Of a stretch of 38,070 nucleotides of DNA, positions 26,678 to 34,611 are shown one piece after another; position 1 is the first letter of the stretch; each line of letters begins with the position of its first letter. Source of the stretch: Desulfatiglans sp. (GTDB lineage Bacteria; Desulfobacterota; DSM-4660; Desulfatiglandales; HGW-15). The notes under the pieces were generated by a model. That model had not been told where the DNA came from, ran no database searches, and worked only from the letters and a program-made list of their open reading frames with translations. The translations under genes and the position numbers were made by a program. The stretch spans positions 1 through 38,070 of the forward strand of contig JAAZBV010000054.1 in assembly GCA_012513605.1 (NCBI GenBank), read 5' to 3'.

Positions 26678-27037
26678 GGGGGCGAAACGGGTTCGACGGG
26701 GATAAAGAAGCTTAAGTCGCATATCGAGGTTCTACTCGCTCGTTAAACGGGTGGAATAAACACAAACGCAGACGATTACGCGTACGCTGTAGCCGCGTAA
26801 CAATTTTAGGCTACCGACCATTTCAGTCTTTCCTGCGAGGCAGAAATGGTCGTCGATAAAGCAGGATAGCTGATATGATTCACCTGTAGATCGTTGACGC
26901 GAAACCTTTATACGGGTCAGCCTTCAGGGACATCGCCCGGTAGGAAACTGAAGGTTAAACTCTTATACCGGGATATGTATGTAGAAGCTTAAGCGGAATA
27001 TTTTCGGACGGGGGTTCGACTCCCCCCGCCTCCACCA
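26678..27037 (+). ncRNA. ssrA: Transfer-messenger RNA (tmRNA)
   Basis: The 360-nt RNA begins GGGGGCGAAACGGGTTCGAC and ends with a T-arm (GGGTTCGACTCCC), acceptor strand CGCCTCC and encoded ACCA. The 5' GGGGGCG pairs with the 3' CGCCTCC over 7 bp, as expected. It rescues stalled ribosomes with SmpB. The tag frame ends in GCT GTA GCC GCG TAA at 26786-26800. With GCA at 26768 as resume codon, the tag is ADDYAYAVAA; an earlier resume codon (ACA at 26762) would add T-N. The AVAA end is a degradation signal typical of Deltaproteobacteria. The 3' end of ssrA is a frequent integration site, but no second copy was seen in this window. Confidence 0.96.
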
Positions 27038-27177
27038 TCCTTCGCTCATTCATTTCATTCATGAGCTATGGATGGCAGGCCAGTTCTTATTGGCAACATT
27101 CTAAAGAGTAATATGCGAAGTTGGGCTAAATAAGAAGTCATCATTCTTTATTAAGATATACTTTTTGGGAGTAAAAA

Positions 27178-27387
27178 ATGGCAACATACACAGCGGTCAT
27201 AGAAAAATGTTGCGAAATAGGTCTTTATGTTGGTTTTGTTCCGGGCTTTCCTGGTGCACATTCACAAGGGGAAACACTTGATGAACTAAACCAAAATCTG
27301 AAAGAGGTTATAGAAATGCTCCTGGAAGATGGCTATCCAAAAATGGAAAGCGAATTTGTTGGGACTCAAAATGTTATGGTTGCATAA
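27178..27387 (+). CDS. hicB: HicB-family antitoxin
   Basis: This 69-residue protein has the HicB partial RNase H fold: YTAVIEKCCEIGLYVGFVPGFPGAHSQG-like start and ETLDELNQNLKEVIEMLLEDG. HicB masks the HicA mRNA interferase and represses the operon. GGGAG precedes the ATG. The cognate hicA begins 2 bp after the stop codon but is interrupted, so this antitoxin may now lack an active partner. Confidence 0.87.
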   Translation: MATYTAVIEKCCEIGLYVGFVPGFPGAHSQGETLDELNQNLKEVIEMLLEDGYPKMESEFVGTQNVMVA

Positions 27388-27389
27388 AC

Positions 27390-27614
27390 ATGGGAACCCT
27401 TCCTGTTCTAAAACCTAAAGTGGTTGCTTCAATCCTAAACAAACTGGGATTTCATTAAATCAGACAAAAAGGTTCCCATAGACAATATCGTCATTCGGAT
27501 GGACGAAGCACTACAATTCCATTCCATTCCGGAAGAGATATATCTCCTGCCTTGTTAAAACAAATTATAAACGATATTCATGTAACTGTTGATGAATTTT
27601 TACAGCATCAATAA
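27390..27614 (+). pseudogene. hicA: hicA toxin gene broken by one in-frame stop
   Basis: Reading from ATG 27390 gives MGTLPVLKPKVVASILNKLG, then F-H and a TAA at 27456-27458. The same frame continues with IRQKGSHRQYRH, TTIPFHSGRDISPALLKQI and DVT-like VTVDEFLQ to a TAA at 27612-27614. This is a full-length HicA (75 codons), including the double-stranded RNA-binding QKGSH.Y histidine region. No insertion or deletion is needed; one nonsense change explains the break. Because everything else is intact, the loss is recent, or it is a sequencing error. Confidence 0.88.
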
Positions 27615-28137
27615 GAAATACCTATCAACGAATCTGTACCAGCATTTTCAAAAATATTTCAATTGCTTTTATTGGCATAGACATCGAAGTAAATCTTTTA
27701 TATAAGAGGACGGACTTGACTTGACACCTTGCAAAAGGAAGGGTGGTCAGATACCTTCAAGGTTACACACTTAAAACGAGGTAAACAAGAAAAATACATG
27801 ATACAGTTTTGGGCCATTTCCGCCAAAGAATAAAAATAAATCTCAGCAGAAACACAAGAGTCAATATAAAGGATAACTCGCCTAATAACTTCACTTCCAA
27901 TCCTTTCAATCTAAGTTATCAGTTAAAGATATTAATAGGTAACTTAAAAGGACATATTAATCTGACAACCACTGAAATTCTTTTATTACCATATCAAATG
28001 AACGATCGGTATAAATTTCGTTGCATACATAAAAAATATCCTTCCCCCGCACTACCCCATTGGGCTACTTTTGGGCTCTCTTTTGGAAATTATTTTCAAT
28101 TTTTGGATTTGGAATGATATATTGGTCAAGTGGCTTT
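27615..28137. other. Gene-free stretch between hicA and hipT
   Basis: No convincing coding frame. An open frame at 27809-28117 has no recognisable domain and runs into the repeat at 28055-28101. Probably remnant or intergenic accessory DNA. Confidence 0.5.
28055..28101 (+). repeat. Direct repeat, left copy, downstream of hipT
   Basis: CCCCATTGGGCT followed by A-CTTTTGGGC also occurs at 30024 with G instead of A, and similarity fades after about 45 bp. The two copies lie in the same orientation about 1,970 bp apart and bracket hipBST. Confidence 0.55.
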
Positions 28138-29061
28138 TTATCTCAACAACCTATCTCTCCTCTTTTCCAGCACCAGTCTATACCTGTCTTTCAATTCATT
28201 CGGTAAAAAACTGATCTCTACAAGCCTGTCCCATTCAGGCATTGCGCCATTAATATCATCTAAGAGGGATGAGATAATCTTATCATTCAATGCCAGTCTG
28301 TCCCTGCCGAAATAGTCAATTAAAATATATGAATCCAGTCTGTTTTTCCTTCCTTTTACGGGCAGTGCTATCTCTTCTTTGGGATCAGACAGAACGATCG
28401 TGGTGTTCAGGATATCGTATGCAGGTGCAAGCTCTGTTTTATTATCCTTTGTCATTAATGAAAAGTTTTTTACATGCATGTCTTCATTGCCCAGTAAAAA
28501 ATTCACCAGGGTCAGCCTGAACAGTTTTATTTTTTCAAGTGCCGGAAAGGTGCAGTACTGCTCTATAACCTTTGCTACTTTTTCCATGGATGCATCATAC
28601 TTTGTGTCTCTGCTTAACCCCATAAGCTGGGAAAAGTCTTCCAAAGCAATCTTTTTTTTTCCTGTCCTGTCAAACCGCTTTATGAAATATGTCATTGAGC
28701 TGTCTTTGGAATATACAAGACCGTGCAGCGGCACCTGGATGCCAGCTGCAGATGCTAGACGCATGGACAGATCTTCGTTTTCAGGCAGGTTTCTGTATTG
28801 CGGGTTTTGAGGTTTAAGGATATATCTGCCACCGGTGTCCACAAGTTCAAACCCGTTTATGCGGGTATTCAATATGGCACTCAGCTTGGGCTGAATACCC
28901 TGGATGGACATTTTCGGTGCACGGGAAGCAGCTTCGATAATCTGATCCGAGGCGGTATATGGCAGATCCACAAGCTCCATGAGACTTCTTGAAAGGAGAC
29001 TTAAACCCTTTGGTGAATATCTTTTTTCACATTCTTCATATGTTATTGGGCAGATATTCAT
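28138..29061 (-). CDS. hipT: HipT-type serine/threonine kinase toxin
   Basis: The 307-residue protein is a HipA-like kinase without the N-terminal subdomain 1, the architecture of HipT. The Gly-rich loop MSIQGIQPKLSA (residues 51-62) carries a single Ser52 for autophosphorylation, in the SIQ variant. ILKPQ (Lys83) should contact ATP, GNEDMHVKN (191-199) holds the catalytic Asp194, and APAYDILNT (Asp216) binds magnesium. HipT of enteropathogenic E. coli phosphorylates tryptophanyl-tRNA synthetase; the target here is unknown. Its ATG overlaps the hipS stop by 4 bp. Confidence 0.88.
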   Translation of the reverse strand: MNICPITYEECEKRYSPKGLSLLSRSLMELVDLPYTASDQIIEAASRAPKMSIQGIQPKLSAILNTRINGFELVDTGGRYILKPQNPQYRNLPENEDLSMRLASAAGIQVPLHGLVYSKDSSMTYFIKRFDRTGKKKIALEDFSQLMGLSRDTKYDASMEKVAKVIEQYCTFPALEKIKLFRLTLVNFLLGNEDMHVKNFSLMTKDNKTELAPAYDILNTTIVLSDPKEEIALPVKGRKNRLDSYILIDYFGRDRLALNDKIISSLLDDINGAMPEWDRLVEISFLPNELKDRYRLVLEKRRDRLLR

Positions 29062-29369
29062 TCAGCCTCACAAACTGTAACTGCCCCGACCATATCCTTA
29101 CCTACTGCCAGAAGCTGGCTCAAAAGATCCTGCCTGTCTATTTTAAGGGCGCGAAGGAGCGCCTCCAGGTTGTATCCTTCAGGAAGAAGCCCCTCAAGGA
29201 AAGGCGGGAAGGTGTCATACTCAAATGGTTCAGGTTTTACAGGTACTGTGAGAGAAACAGGAGGCCCGCTATATCCCGGGTCATATGTGAATCTATAGGC
29301 TTTACGTGGGGTTGTCTCCTCCAGGATGCCTGTATGGATATCATGCATAAATATATCAGCTTTCCGCAT
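29058..29369 (-). CDS. hipS: HipS-type antitoxin (HipA N-subdomain 1 as a separate protein)
   Basis: This protein of 103 residues has the HipA N-terminal domain alone: HDIHTGILEET, YRFTYDPGYSGPPVSLTVP, FPPFLEGLLPEGYNLEALLR and GKDMVGAVTV. In the HipBST family this piece neutralises the kinase HipT. The start is ATG at 29369, with AAGGCAGG upstream; a GTG two codons earlier is too close to it. It overlaps hipB by 14 bp and hipT by 4 bp, so the three genes are one coupled unit. Confidence 0.85.
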   Translation of the reverse strand: MRKADIFMHDIHTGILEETTPRKAYRFTYDPGYSGPPVSLTVPVKPEPFEYDTFPPFLEGLLPEGYNLEALLRALKIDRQDLLSQLLAVGKDMVGAVTVCEAE

Positions 29370-29616
29370 TATCACCTGCCTTGAATTGTGCCATCAACGG
29401 GCTGTCAATAGATACTGAAATATTGATGGTATCAAGTACTTTTAACAGCGTGTTCAACCGGACAGTGTCCTTGCCGTTTTCAATATCATAGATAGCTGTC
29501 TTCCCCACACCTGCAATATCGGCCAGACTAACCCTGGAAAGCCCGGCCTGTTTGCGGTGGAACTGAACAATAGCTCCAAATTCCTTCATCATGTTTATGT
29601 TTATTTTTACCGTCAT
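29356..29616 (-). CDS. hipB: HipB-type helix-turn-helix regulator
   Basis: The 86-residue protein has an XRE-type helix-turn-helix: FHRKQAGLSRVSLADIAGVG, KTAIYDIENGK and TVRLNTLLKVLDTI. HipB represses its own operon and stabilises the complex. The start may be ATG 29616, or ATG 29592/29589 (MMKEFG); none has a clear ribosome site. Confidence 0.85.
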   Translation of the reverse strand: MTVKININMMKEFGAIVQFHRKQAGLSRVSLADIAGVGKTAIYDIENGKDTVRLNTLLKVLDTINISVSIDSPLMAQFKAGDNAES

Positions 29617-30023
29617 AACAGTATAATTAATGCGTTTATAAAAATATTAAGAACAATTAGTGTTATAATTTGTATTTTTACTGCTTTAACGGTTAATTGT
29701 CAATATTTATCTGTGAAAACGAGTTATAGACCCTTAATTTATTAAATATATACTGCTATAGCAGCAATAAAGTTATTATTTTTACATCCTCCAATCTGAA
29801 AGTTATCCCAATCGTTACCATACCGGTTTCACAGAAGATCTAAAAACTCGTCTGGATACACACAATGCTGGTCAAGATACCCACACATCAAAATACTAAC
29901 CATGGAGAATAAAAACATCAATTGCTTTTACTGACAGACAGCAAGCTTTAAATTTTGAATCATACCTAAAAAGCCCCTCAGGCAGAGCCTTTACAAAAAA
30001 AAACTTTAACATTTTTCCCCTTG

Positions 30024-30070
30024 CCCCATTGGGCTGCTTTTGGGCCCTATTTTAAATTGTTTTCATATTT
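30024..30070 (+). repeat. Direct repeat, right copy, upstream of hipB
   Basis: CCCCATTGGGCTGCTTTTGG matches the copy at 28055 with one difference, and the AT-rich continuation is similar but diverged. Confidence 0.55.
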
Positions 30071-30141
30071 TTGTTTTAAAATATATTTATGGGAGAGGGC
30101 AACTCCCAATCTATTCTCTGTATATATTCCCTGTTTAAAAC

Positions 30142-30153
30142 ATAGCATGCTAT
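30142..30153. promoter_or_regulatory. Palindrome ATAGCATGCTAT, second copy (possible MarR operator)
   Basis: A perfect 12-bp palindrome, 21 bp beyond the marR stop codon. The same word occurs at 30663-30674 in the marR/UGSC-like divergent promoter region. It may be an auxiliary operator. Confidence 0.5.
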
Positions 30154-30174
30154 TATTTTTTAATGCAGGGTCAT

Positions 30175-30612
30175 TTAAAAATCATATGACTCAATATTTT
30201 TATTGATCTTTATAAGCAACTCGGTGAATAAAGTCCTCTCACCTTTTGTGAGACCTTTCAGAAACTTTTCTTCGGTTTCATCCATGTGGACATGTGAATC
30301 CTGGCAGACTTCTTCTCCCTTTGGTGCCAATTTTACAAACTTGATTCGCTTGTCAGAGCTATCAAACTCGCCTTTTACAAAGCCCTTTTCTTCAAGCCTT
30401 TTAGCAATGCCAAGGGTTGTAGGCTGTGAATTTCGGAGCAACTTTTCAAGTTCTTTCAGAGTGAGGCTCCCGCTTTCGGAGTTTTTTAGAGCCCATAGTA
30501 CACGCATTTGAGAGACAGTAAGATCTTTTTCTTTAAGCTCCCTGTTTGCCATCCTTTCAAGGGCATCATGTATCTGCTTTATAATAATTCCGATATATAT
30601 TTTTTCTTTCAC
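30175..30612 (-). CDS. MarR-family transcriptional regulator, GTG start
   Basis: This 145-residue winged-helix protein has LTVSQMRVLWALKNSESGSLTLKELEKL-type features, with QPTTLGIAKRLEEKGFVKGEFDSSDKRIKFVKLAPKG as recognition helix and wing. MarR proteins are dimeric repressors released by small ligands. The GTG at 30612 is chosen because AGGAG lies five bases before it. It is divergent from the tandem UGSC-like genes and likely controls them through the palindrome at 30662-30675. Confidence 0.9.
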   Translation of the reverse strand: MKEKIYIGIIIKQIHDALERMANRELKEKDLTVSQMRVLWALKNSESGSLTLKELEKLLRNSQPTTLGIAKRLEEKGFVKGEFDSSDKRIKFVKLAPKGEEVCQDSHVHMDETEEKFLKGLTKGERTLFTELLIKINKNIESYDF

Positions 30613-30630
30613 AAGAACTCCTTTTTTAGT

Positions 30631-30675
30631 TTGAAATCATATATGAAATACTATATTTTTAAATAGCATGCTATT
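30631..30675 (+). promoter_or_regulatory. Candidate promoter with overlapping palindromic operator
   Basis: TTGAAA (30631-30636), 17 bp, TATTTT (30654-30659) is a plausible sigma-70 promoter for the gene at 30734. The 14-bp perfect palindrome AATAGCATGCTATT (30662-30675) would cover the start point, a standard repressor position. Confidence 0.55.
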
Positions 30676-30733
30676 GAATAATTCATAATTTATAAACTGT
30701 ATTCAAATACCTAATACCGGAAAGGAGTAATTA

Positions 30734-32581
30734 ATGGGAAAGGCTAAAAAAACACTGCTAAAGTCCTTAACAGGGGTGATTTTATTATTTTCAATCGCCC
30801 TGCTCTATGCAGATGCCCTTGCTGCCAAATCTGAAAGAAAAGCAGAAGCCATTTCATTTGAGGTGCTGAATCCGGAGGCGGAGATGATCATGGCATCTGA
30901 TATCTCTGTTATTTCTCCACGGGTTAAAAATCTGTCCGCCGGCAAAATCGGACTGGTCTGGGCAGGCAAATCCGGTGGAGAGTTTTTTCTTGATGCACTG
31001 GAGATACTCCTTAAAAAGAAATATCCTTCCGCTACAATCCTCAGGTATACCCGGGGTGCAGATAACGCAGAGGCGAGGATACCAAAAGAGGTAGACACCT
31101 TTGTCTATGCTGTGGGTGATTCAGGCCAGGGTGCATGGGATAGCGTATCCTATACAATAAAAATGGAAAAACTGGGTAAACCCGGTGTTGCTGTCTTTGG
31201 TGAACACCTGATGCATAACGCAGAAACAGCCGCTAATCATCTTGGCATGCCATCTGTACGTATGGCACCCTTGCCCAGCATGGAGTTCTACCCGAACAGG
31301 GCAAGCGCAAAGAGCATGATACCCTGCGCAGAGATGGTTTTTAATGATATAGTAAATGCCCTGACCCTTCCTATAAAACCTTCAGAGAAAGAGGCAGGCA
31401 TAAAACCCGGGAAAGCGGCGATTGAAACAGTAAAAATATCAGCGGACAGCCTGGAATCCGCCTATGAGAAATTCTATCAGACATACATGGATAATAACTG
31501 GGGTGATGGACTCCCGCTTGTCCCTCCCACACCGGGTAATGTCGCACAGATGCTAAAGGCAACCAGTCTTGCACCTGATAAGGTACTGGGGGTAATAAAA
31601 TCTCCGGACGGAACATCTGTTATTGCTAATGTCACTGTACAGAAGGCGGCAGTGAACGCCGTTATGGCGGGCGCCAGACCGGAATATTTTCCGGTCATTG
31701 TTGCTGCAATGGAAGGAATATCAGATAAGGATTTTTCACACCATGTGTTTTCTTCTGATGGCTCTTTTAATCTTTTTATAGGTGTGAGCGGGCCCATTGT
31801 TGATAAAATAAATATGCATACAGGCATTGGCCTATTAGGGCACGGATGGCGTGCAAACAATACGATAGGACGTGCTGTAAGGCTCTGCATGAACAATATC
31901 GGCCATTTAAAACCCGCAAAGCTCGATACCGCATTAACCGGCAGGCCTTCATCCCATACCTTTTATGTGCTTGCTGAAAACAATAGATTAAGCCCGTGGG
32001 CTCCATATCACACTGGGCGTGGTTATAAGGCAGAAGAGAGCTATGTTACTGTATCAGGCATAGGTCTTGGAGGCGATTTCACAGGCTACGGCGGAGGAAC
32101 CGGCGGTGCCTGGACAGTTGACGGCATGCTGGATGATATTATCGGTAAAATTGCCCCCAACCGCCTTATGTTTGCCTCGTACCTGCCTGGCGTTGGCTTA
32201 GGGGCCTTTGCCAGACCTTTTAACTATATCTTTATATTAAGTCCGGATACAGCAAATGCACTTAAAAAGCGGGATTTCACCCGGGAGGGGCTTGTTGACT
32301 ACATTATTGATAAGACATCAGTCCCCTACGAGGAGCTGACCGAAAATGAGATAAAGGGACTTAAAAAGCGACTTTCGGAAAAGAGTGAGGCATTTGGCGG
32401 GACCGATAATATCCCTGAAGAGAGGATCCCAATGTACTGGGAAAACCTTAAACCGGGCGGCAAGGTGCCCGTTGTGGTTTCTCCTGACACTATAAACATT
32501 TTTGTATCCGGTGAGGTGTCGGGCTATAATTTTGGTGCGATTTATCTTTTAGGTGCACATTCAATAAAACCTGTTCAGTAA
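30734..32581 (+). CDS. Exported UGSC-like protein without Sec/Cys, paralogue 1
   Basis: The 615-residue protein has a Sec signal peptide (1 to about 31, ending DALAA). Residues 40-200 resemble the UGSC family: GKIGLVWAGKSGGEFFLDAL, then AVGDSGQGAWDS, where family members have GDUGSC. Ser130, Gln132 and Gly133 replace Sec, Ser and Cys. The larger C-terminal part carries DGLPLVPPTPGNVAQML, AVMAGARPEYFPVI and GHGWRANNTIGRAVRLCMNN, shared with UGSC proteins. AAGGAG precedes the ATG. The reaction is unknown; loss of the redox pair argues against thiol/selenol chemistry. A second copy follows 12 bp downstream. Confidence 0.7.
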   Translation: MGKAKKTLLKSLTGVILLFSIALLYADALAAKSERKAEAISFEVLNPEAEMIMASDISVISPRVKNLSAGKIGLVWAGKSGGEFFLDALEILLKKKYPSATILRYTRGADNAEARIPKEVDTFVYAVGDSGQGAWDSVSYTIKMEKLGKPGVAVFGEHLMHNAETAANHLGMPSVRMAPLPSMEFYPNRASAKSMIPCAEMVFNDIVNALTLPIKPSEKEAGIKPGKAAIETVKISADSLESAYEKFYQTYMDNNWGDGLPLVPPTPGNVAQMLKATSLAPDKVLGVIKSPDGTSVIANVTVQKAAVNAVMAGARPEYFPVIVAAMEGISDKDFSHHVFSSDGSFNLFIGVSGPIVDKINMHTGIGLLGHGWRANNTIGRAVRLCMNNIGHLKPAKLDTALTGRPSSHTFYVLAENNRLSPWAPYHTGRGYKAEESYVTVSGIGLGGDFTGYGGGTGGAWTVDGMLDDIIGKIAPNRLMFASYLPGVGLGAFARPFNYIFILSPDTANALKKRDFTREGLVDYIIDKTSVPYEELTENEIKGLKKRLSEKSEAFGGTDNIPEERIPMYWENLKPGGKVPVVVSPDTINIFVSGEVSGYNFGAIYLLGAHSIKPVQ

Positions 32582-32593
32582 AGGAGGCAGATT

Positions 32594-34441
32594 ATGAAAA
32601 CTGAAAATATCAGCAAACTAAGCAGGAGGCGATTTATACAGGGCACTGTATCCGGGATTATGGGCATGGGAGCAGTGGCAGCCTTAAGCTGTGCAGATGG
32701 AAAAAGCAAATCAGATAAAAAGGAGATGGTCACCCTTGAGATACTGGAGCCTCACGGCGAACTGGCCTTTCCCGAAAGGCAGGGTTTATTTGCCCCGCGC
32801 CTCACAGACCTTAATGGAAAGAAGATCGCCATTATGGCAATGGGCGAGGATTCCATGTCATTTTTCGATACAATAAAATCAATGCTTAAAATGAAGTACC
32901 CTTCTGTTGAGTTTATCCATTTCAGTTATGGAGTCCCTAACGCACCCGATATCTCCGGTGAAATAGCAGAGAAGTGCGACGGGTGGATAGACGGGGTAAA
33001 GGCATCAGAGACAGGTTCCAGGCATGATACAGGAGCCAGGCTGGAAAAGCGGGGTCGCCCCGGTGTTGCAATTGTATCTGATGCAGTAATAAAGGCGAAA
33101 AAACTGTTGGTGGATATCAATGGCATGCCTACCTGCCGCGTTCTAGCTGTACCCGCAGTGGAATATCTTGTGGCCAAGACTGATCCCGGATTAATGAAAC
33201 AGGTTGCAGAGGCGGCCTTTGATGAAATACATGATGCGCTGATAAGGCCGCTCACAAAAGAGGAAATGGAGGTCAATAATTTCACCTATGACTATTACCC
33301 TAAAAAATTTACAGGGGCTGATTATGCTGAGGCAAATGAAAAGTTTCAGCAATACTGTACTGATAATTTTTTAACAGATGGTATGCCTGTAGTACCGCCC
33401 ACTAGAGAGGCTGTGTCAAGGATGCTCGCTGGGACATCCTATCCGCCTGATAAGGAGATAGGGCTTATGTATCCAAAGCAGGGTAAAGCGACTGTAGAAA
33501 AAATCGCCATAAGCGCGGTTATGGCAGGTGCAAAGCCGGAATATCTCCCTGTTATTATCGCCATGATAGAGACCATTACTGCCAAAGACTTTAATCAGTA
33601 CCATATTGTTAATGAAATACTGCCCATAACATTTATCAGCGGGCCTATTATTGAAGAGATCGGGCTCAATAATGAGACAGGCTATCTCGCCCCGGGCCAC
33701 AGGGCCAACGCAACTATCGGCAGGGCAATGCTCATGTGCATGATCAACATAGGCTGGCGCCGCATGGATGTTTATTCGTCACCGGGTGGTCTCGGGCAGC
33801 CGGCTGCCTATGCAAATTACATAATACCTGAAAACCAGAAGGCGAGCCCCTGGGAGACATATGCGGTTTCAACCGGGTTTAAACCTGAGGAAAGTACAGT
33901 AACCATATGCGAAGGGATTTTTATATCGCGCGGTCCGTCAGAGACCCTCAGCATGGACAATTTTGAAAACAGGCTTGAACAGATGAGTGCCATGTTCGCC
34001 CCTTCTGCGGGGGTGTTCGGCTTTTTCGGGATGCCCAAGGACGGTGTTGATATACGGCATATGATAGCGATCCATCCGACATTTGCACAGCAGCTTAAGA
34101 ATGCAGGTTTTACCAGGGAGTCTTTTATCAAGTGGCTGCACGATAAAAACACCATTAACTGGGACAAAATGAGTGAAGAGGAACGCAAGGCTCTAAAAGA
34201 GCAGGTGGCTGAAAATAAGGTTATCGGTATAAGACCTGAAGAGCTGAAACCGGGGCTCTACAGAGAACCCTTTAAAGATCATAAAGATGTAGCTGTAATA
34301 GTATCCGGTACAGGTGCAGGCGGAGTGATTGTCTTCCAGACCCCATGCGGCTCAACCGCAAATGTTGAGGATGTTAAGGTAACAAGGCCTTACATGCACA
34401 AGGTAATACGCGGAGCAGCACTGACAAAGGCAGGGAGGTAG
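32594..34441 (+). CDS. Tat-exported UGSC-like protein without Sec/Cys, paralogue 2
   Basis: The 615-residue protein starts with a twin-arginine signal, SRRRFIQG (residues 10-17), then a hydrophobic segment ending near LSC. The body matches paralogue 1: GKKIAIMAMGEDSMSFFDTI, the motif region VKASETGSRHDT in place of GDUGSC, DGMPVVPPTREAVSRML, AVMAGAKPEYLPVI and APGHRANATIGRAMLMCM. The Tat route implies folding, perhaps around a cofactor, before export, unlike paralogue 1. AAAGGAGG precedes the ATG. Identical length and head-to-tail order suggest duplication and a possible heteromer. Confidence 0.7.
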   Translation: MKTENISKLSRRRFIQGTVSGIMGMGAVAALSCADGKSKSDKKEMVTLEILEPHGELAFPERQGLFAPRLTDLNGKKIAIMAMGEDSMSFFDTIKSMLKMKYPSVEFIHFSYGVPNAPDISGEIAEKCDGWIDGVKASETGSRHDTGARLEKRGRPGVAIVSDAVIKAKKLLVDINGMPTCRVLAVPAVEYLVAKTDPGLMKQVAEAAFDEIHDALIRPLTKEEMEVNNFTYDYYPKKFTGADYAEANEKFQQYCTDNFLTDGMPVVPPTREAVSRMLAGTSYPPDKEIGLMYPKQGKATVEKIAISAVMAGAKPEYLPVIIAMIETITAKDFNQYHIVNEILPITFISGPIIEEIGLNNETGYLAPGHRANATIGRAMLMCMINIGWRRMDVYSSPGGLGQPAAYANYIIPENQKASPWETYAVSTGFKPEESTVTICEGIFISRGPSETLSMDNFENRLEQMSAMFAPSAGVFGFFGMPKDGVDIRHMIAIHPTFAQQLKNAGFTRESFIKWLHDKNTINWDKMSEEERKALKEQVAENKVIGIRPEELKPGLYREPFKDHKDVAVIVSGTGAGGVIVFQTPCGSTANVEDVKVTRPYMHKVIRGAALTKAGR

Positions 34442-34508
34442 CAGGGGCAGGAAAGAGGAGATAGAAAAGAGGAAAGAGAAAAGAGGGAAGGAGTATTAAA
34501 TGGGTGAT

Positions 34509-34535
34509 AATAAAAATGCCAATGGCATTTTTATT
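34509..34535 (+). terminator. Perfect hairpin terminator after the UGSC-like pair
   Basis: AATAAAAATGCCA and TGGCATTTTTATT form a 13-bp perfect stem around one A, with the T-rich descending arm followed by TTGTATTT. A 31-base uninterrupted purine run lies just upstream (34463-34493). Confidence 0.65.
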
Positions 34536-34611
34536 TTGTATTTCCATTTTTAGTGGTTAAAATAGGAAAAAATACAAACAAACAGATAAACAAATTAATG
34601 GAGTACAGGCC

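Larger units (their letters stand above)
29617..30174. other. Gene-free AT-rich stretch between hipB and marR
   Basis: It should carry the hipBST promoter: on the minus strand TTGACA lies at about 29695-29700, but the -10 choice is unclear. It also holds the right copy of the direct repeat (30024-30070) and a palindrome at 30142-30153. No gene seen; the open frame at 30021-30206 is spurious. Confidence 0.5.

Noticed and set aside
27020-27037. Attachment site at the ssrA 3' end
   Set aside because: No duplicate of the ssrA end and no integrase gene is visible in the window.
27036-27075. Hairpin CATCC...GGATG just after ssrA
   Set aside because: Overlaps the CCA end and has no T run; too weak to call a terminator.
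27456-27458. Recoding of the internal hicA stop
   Set aside because: The codon is TAA, which is not used for selenocysteine or pyrrolysine; a nonsense mutation is simpler.
27809-28117. 102-residue open frame after hicA
   Set aside because: No domain, no ribosome site, and its end lies in the repeat at 28055-28101.
30021-30206. 61-residue open frame
   Set aside because: It begins inside the right copy of the same repeat and overlaps marR antisense; both frames are repeat artefacts.
30734-34441. Selenocysteine codon in the UGSC-like genes
   Set aside because: The frames contain no internal TGA; the motif position is encoded by ordinary codons.
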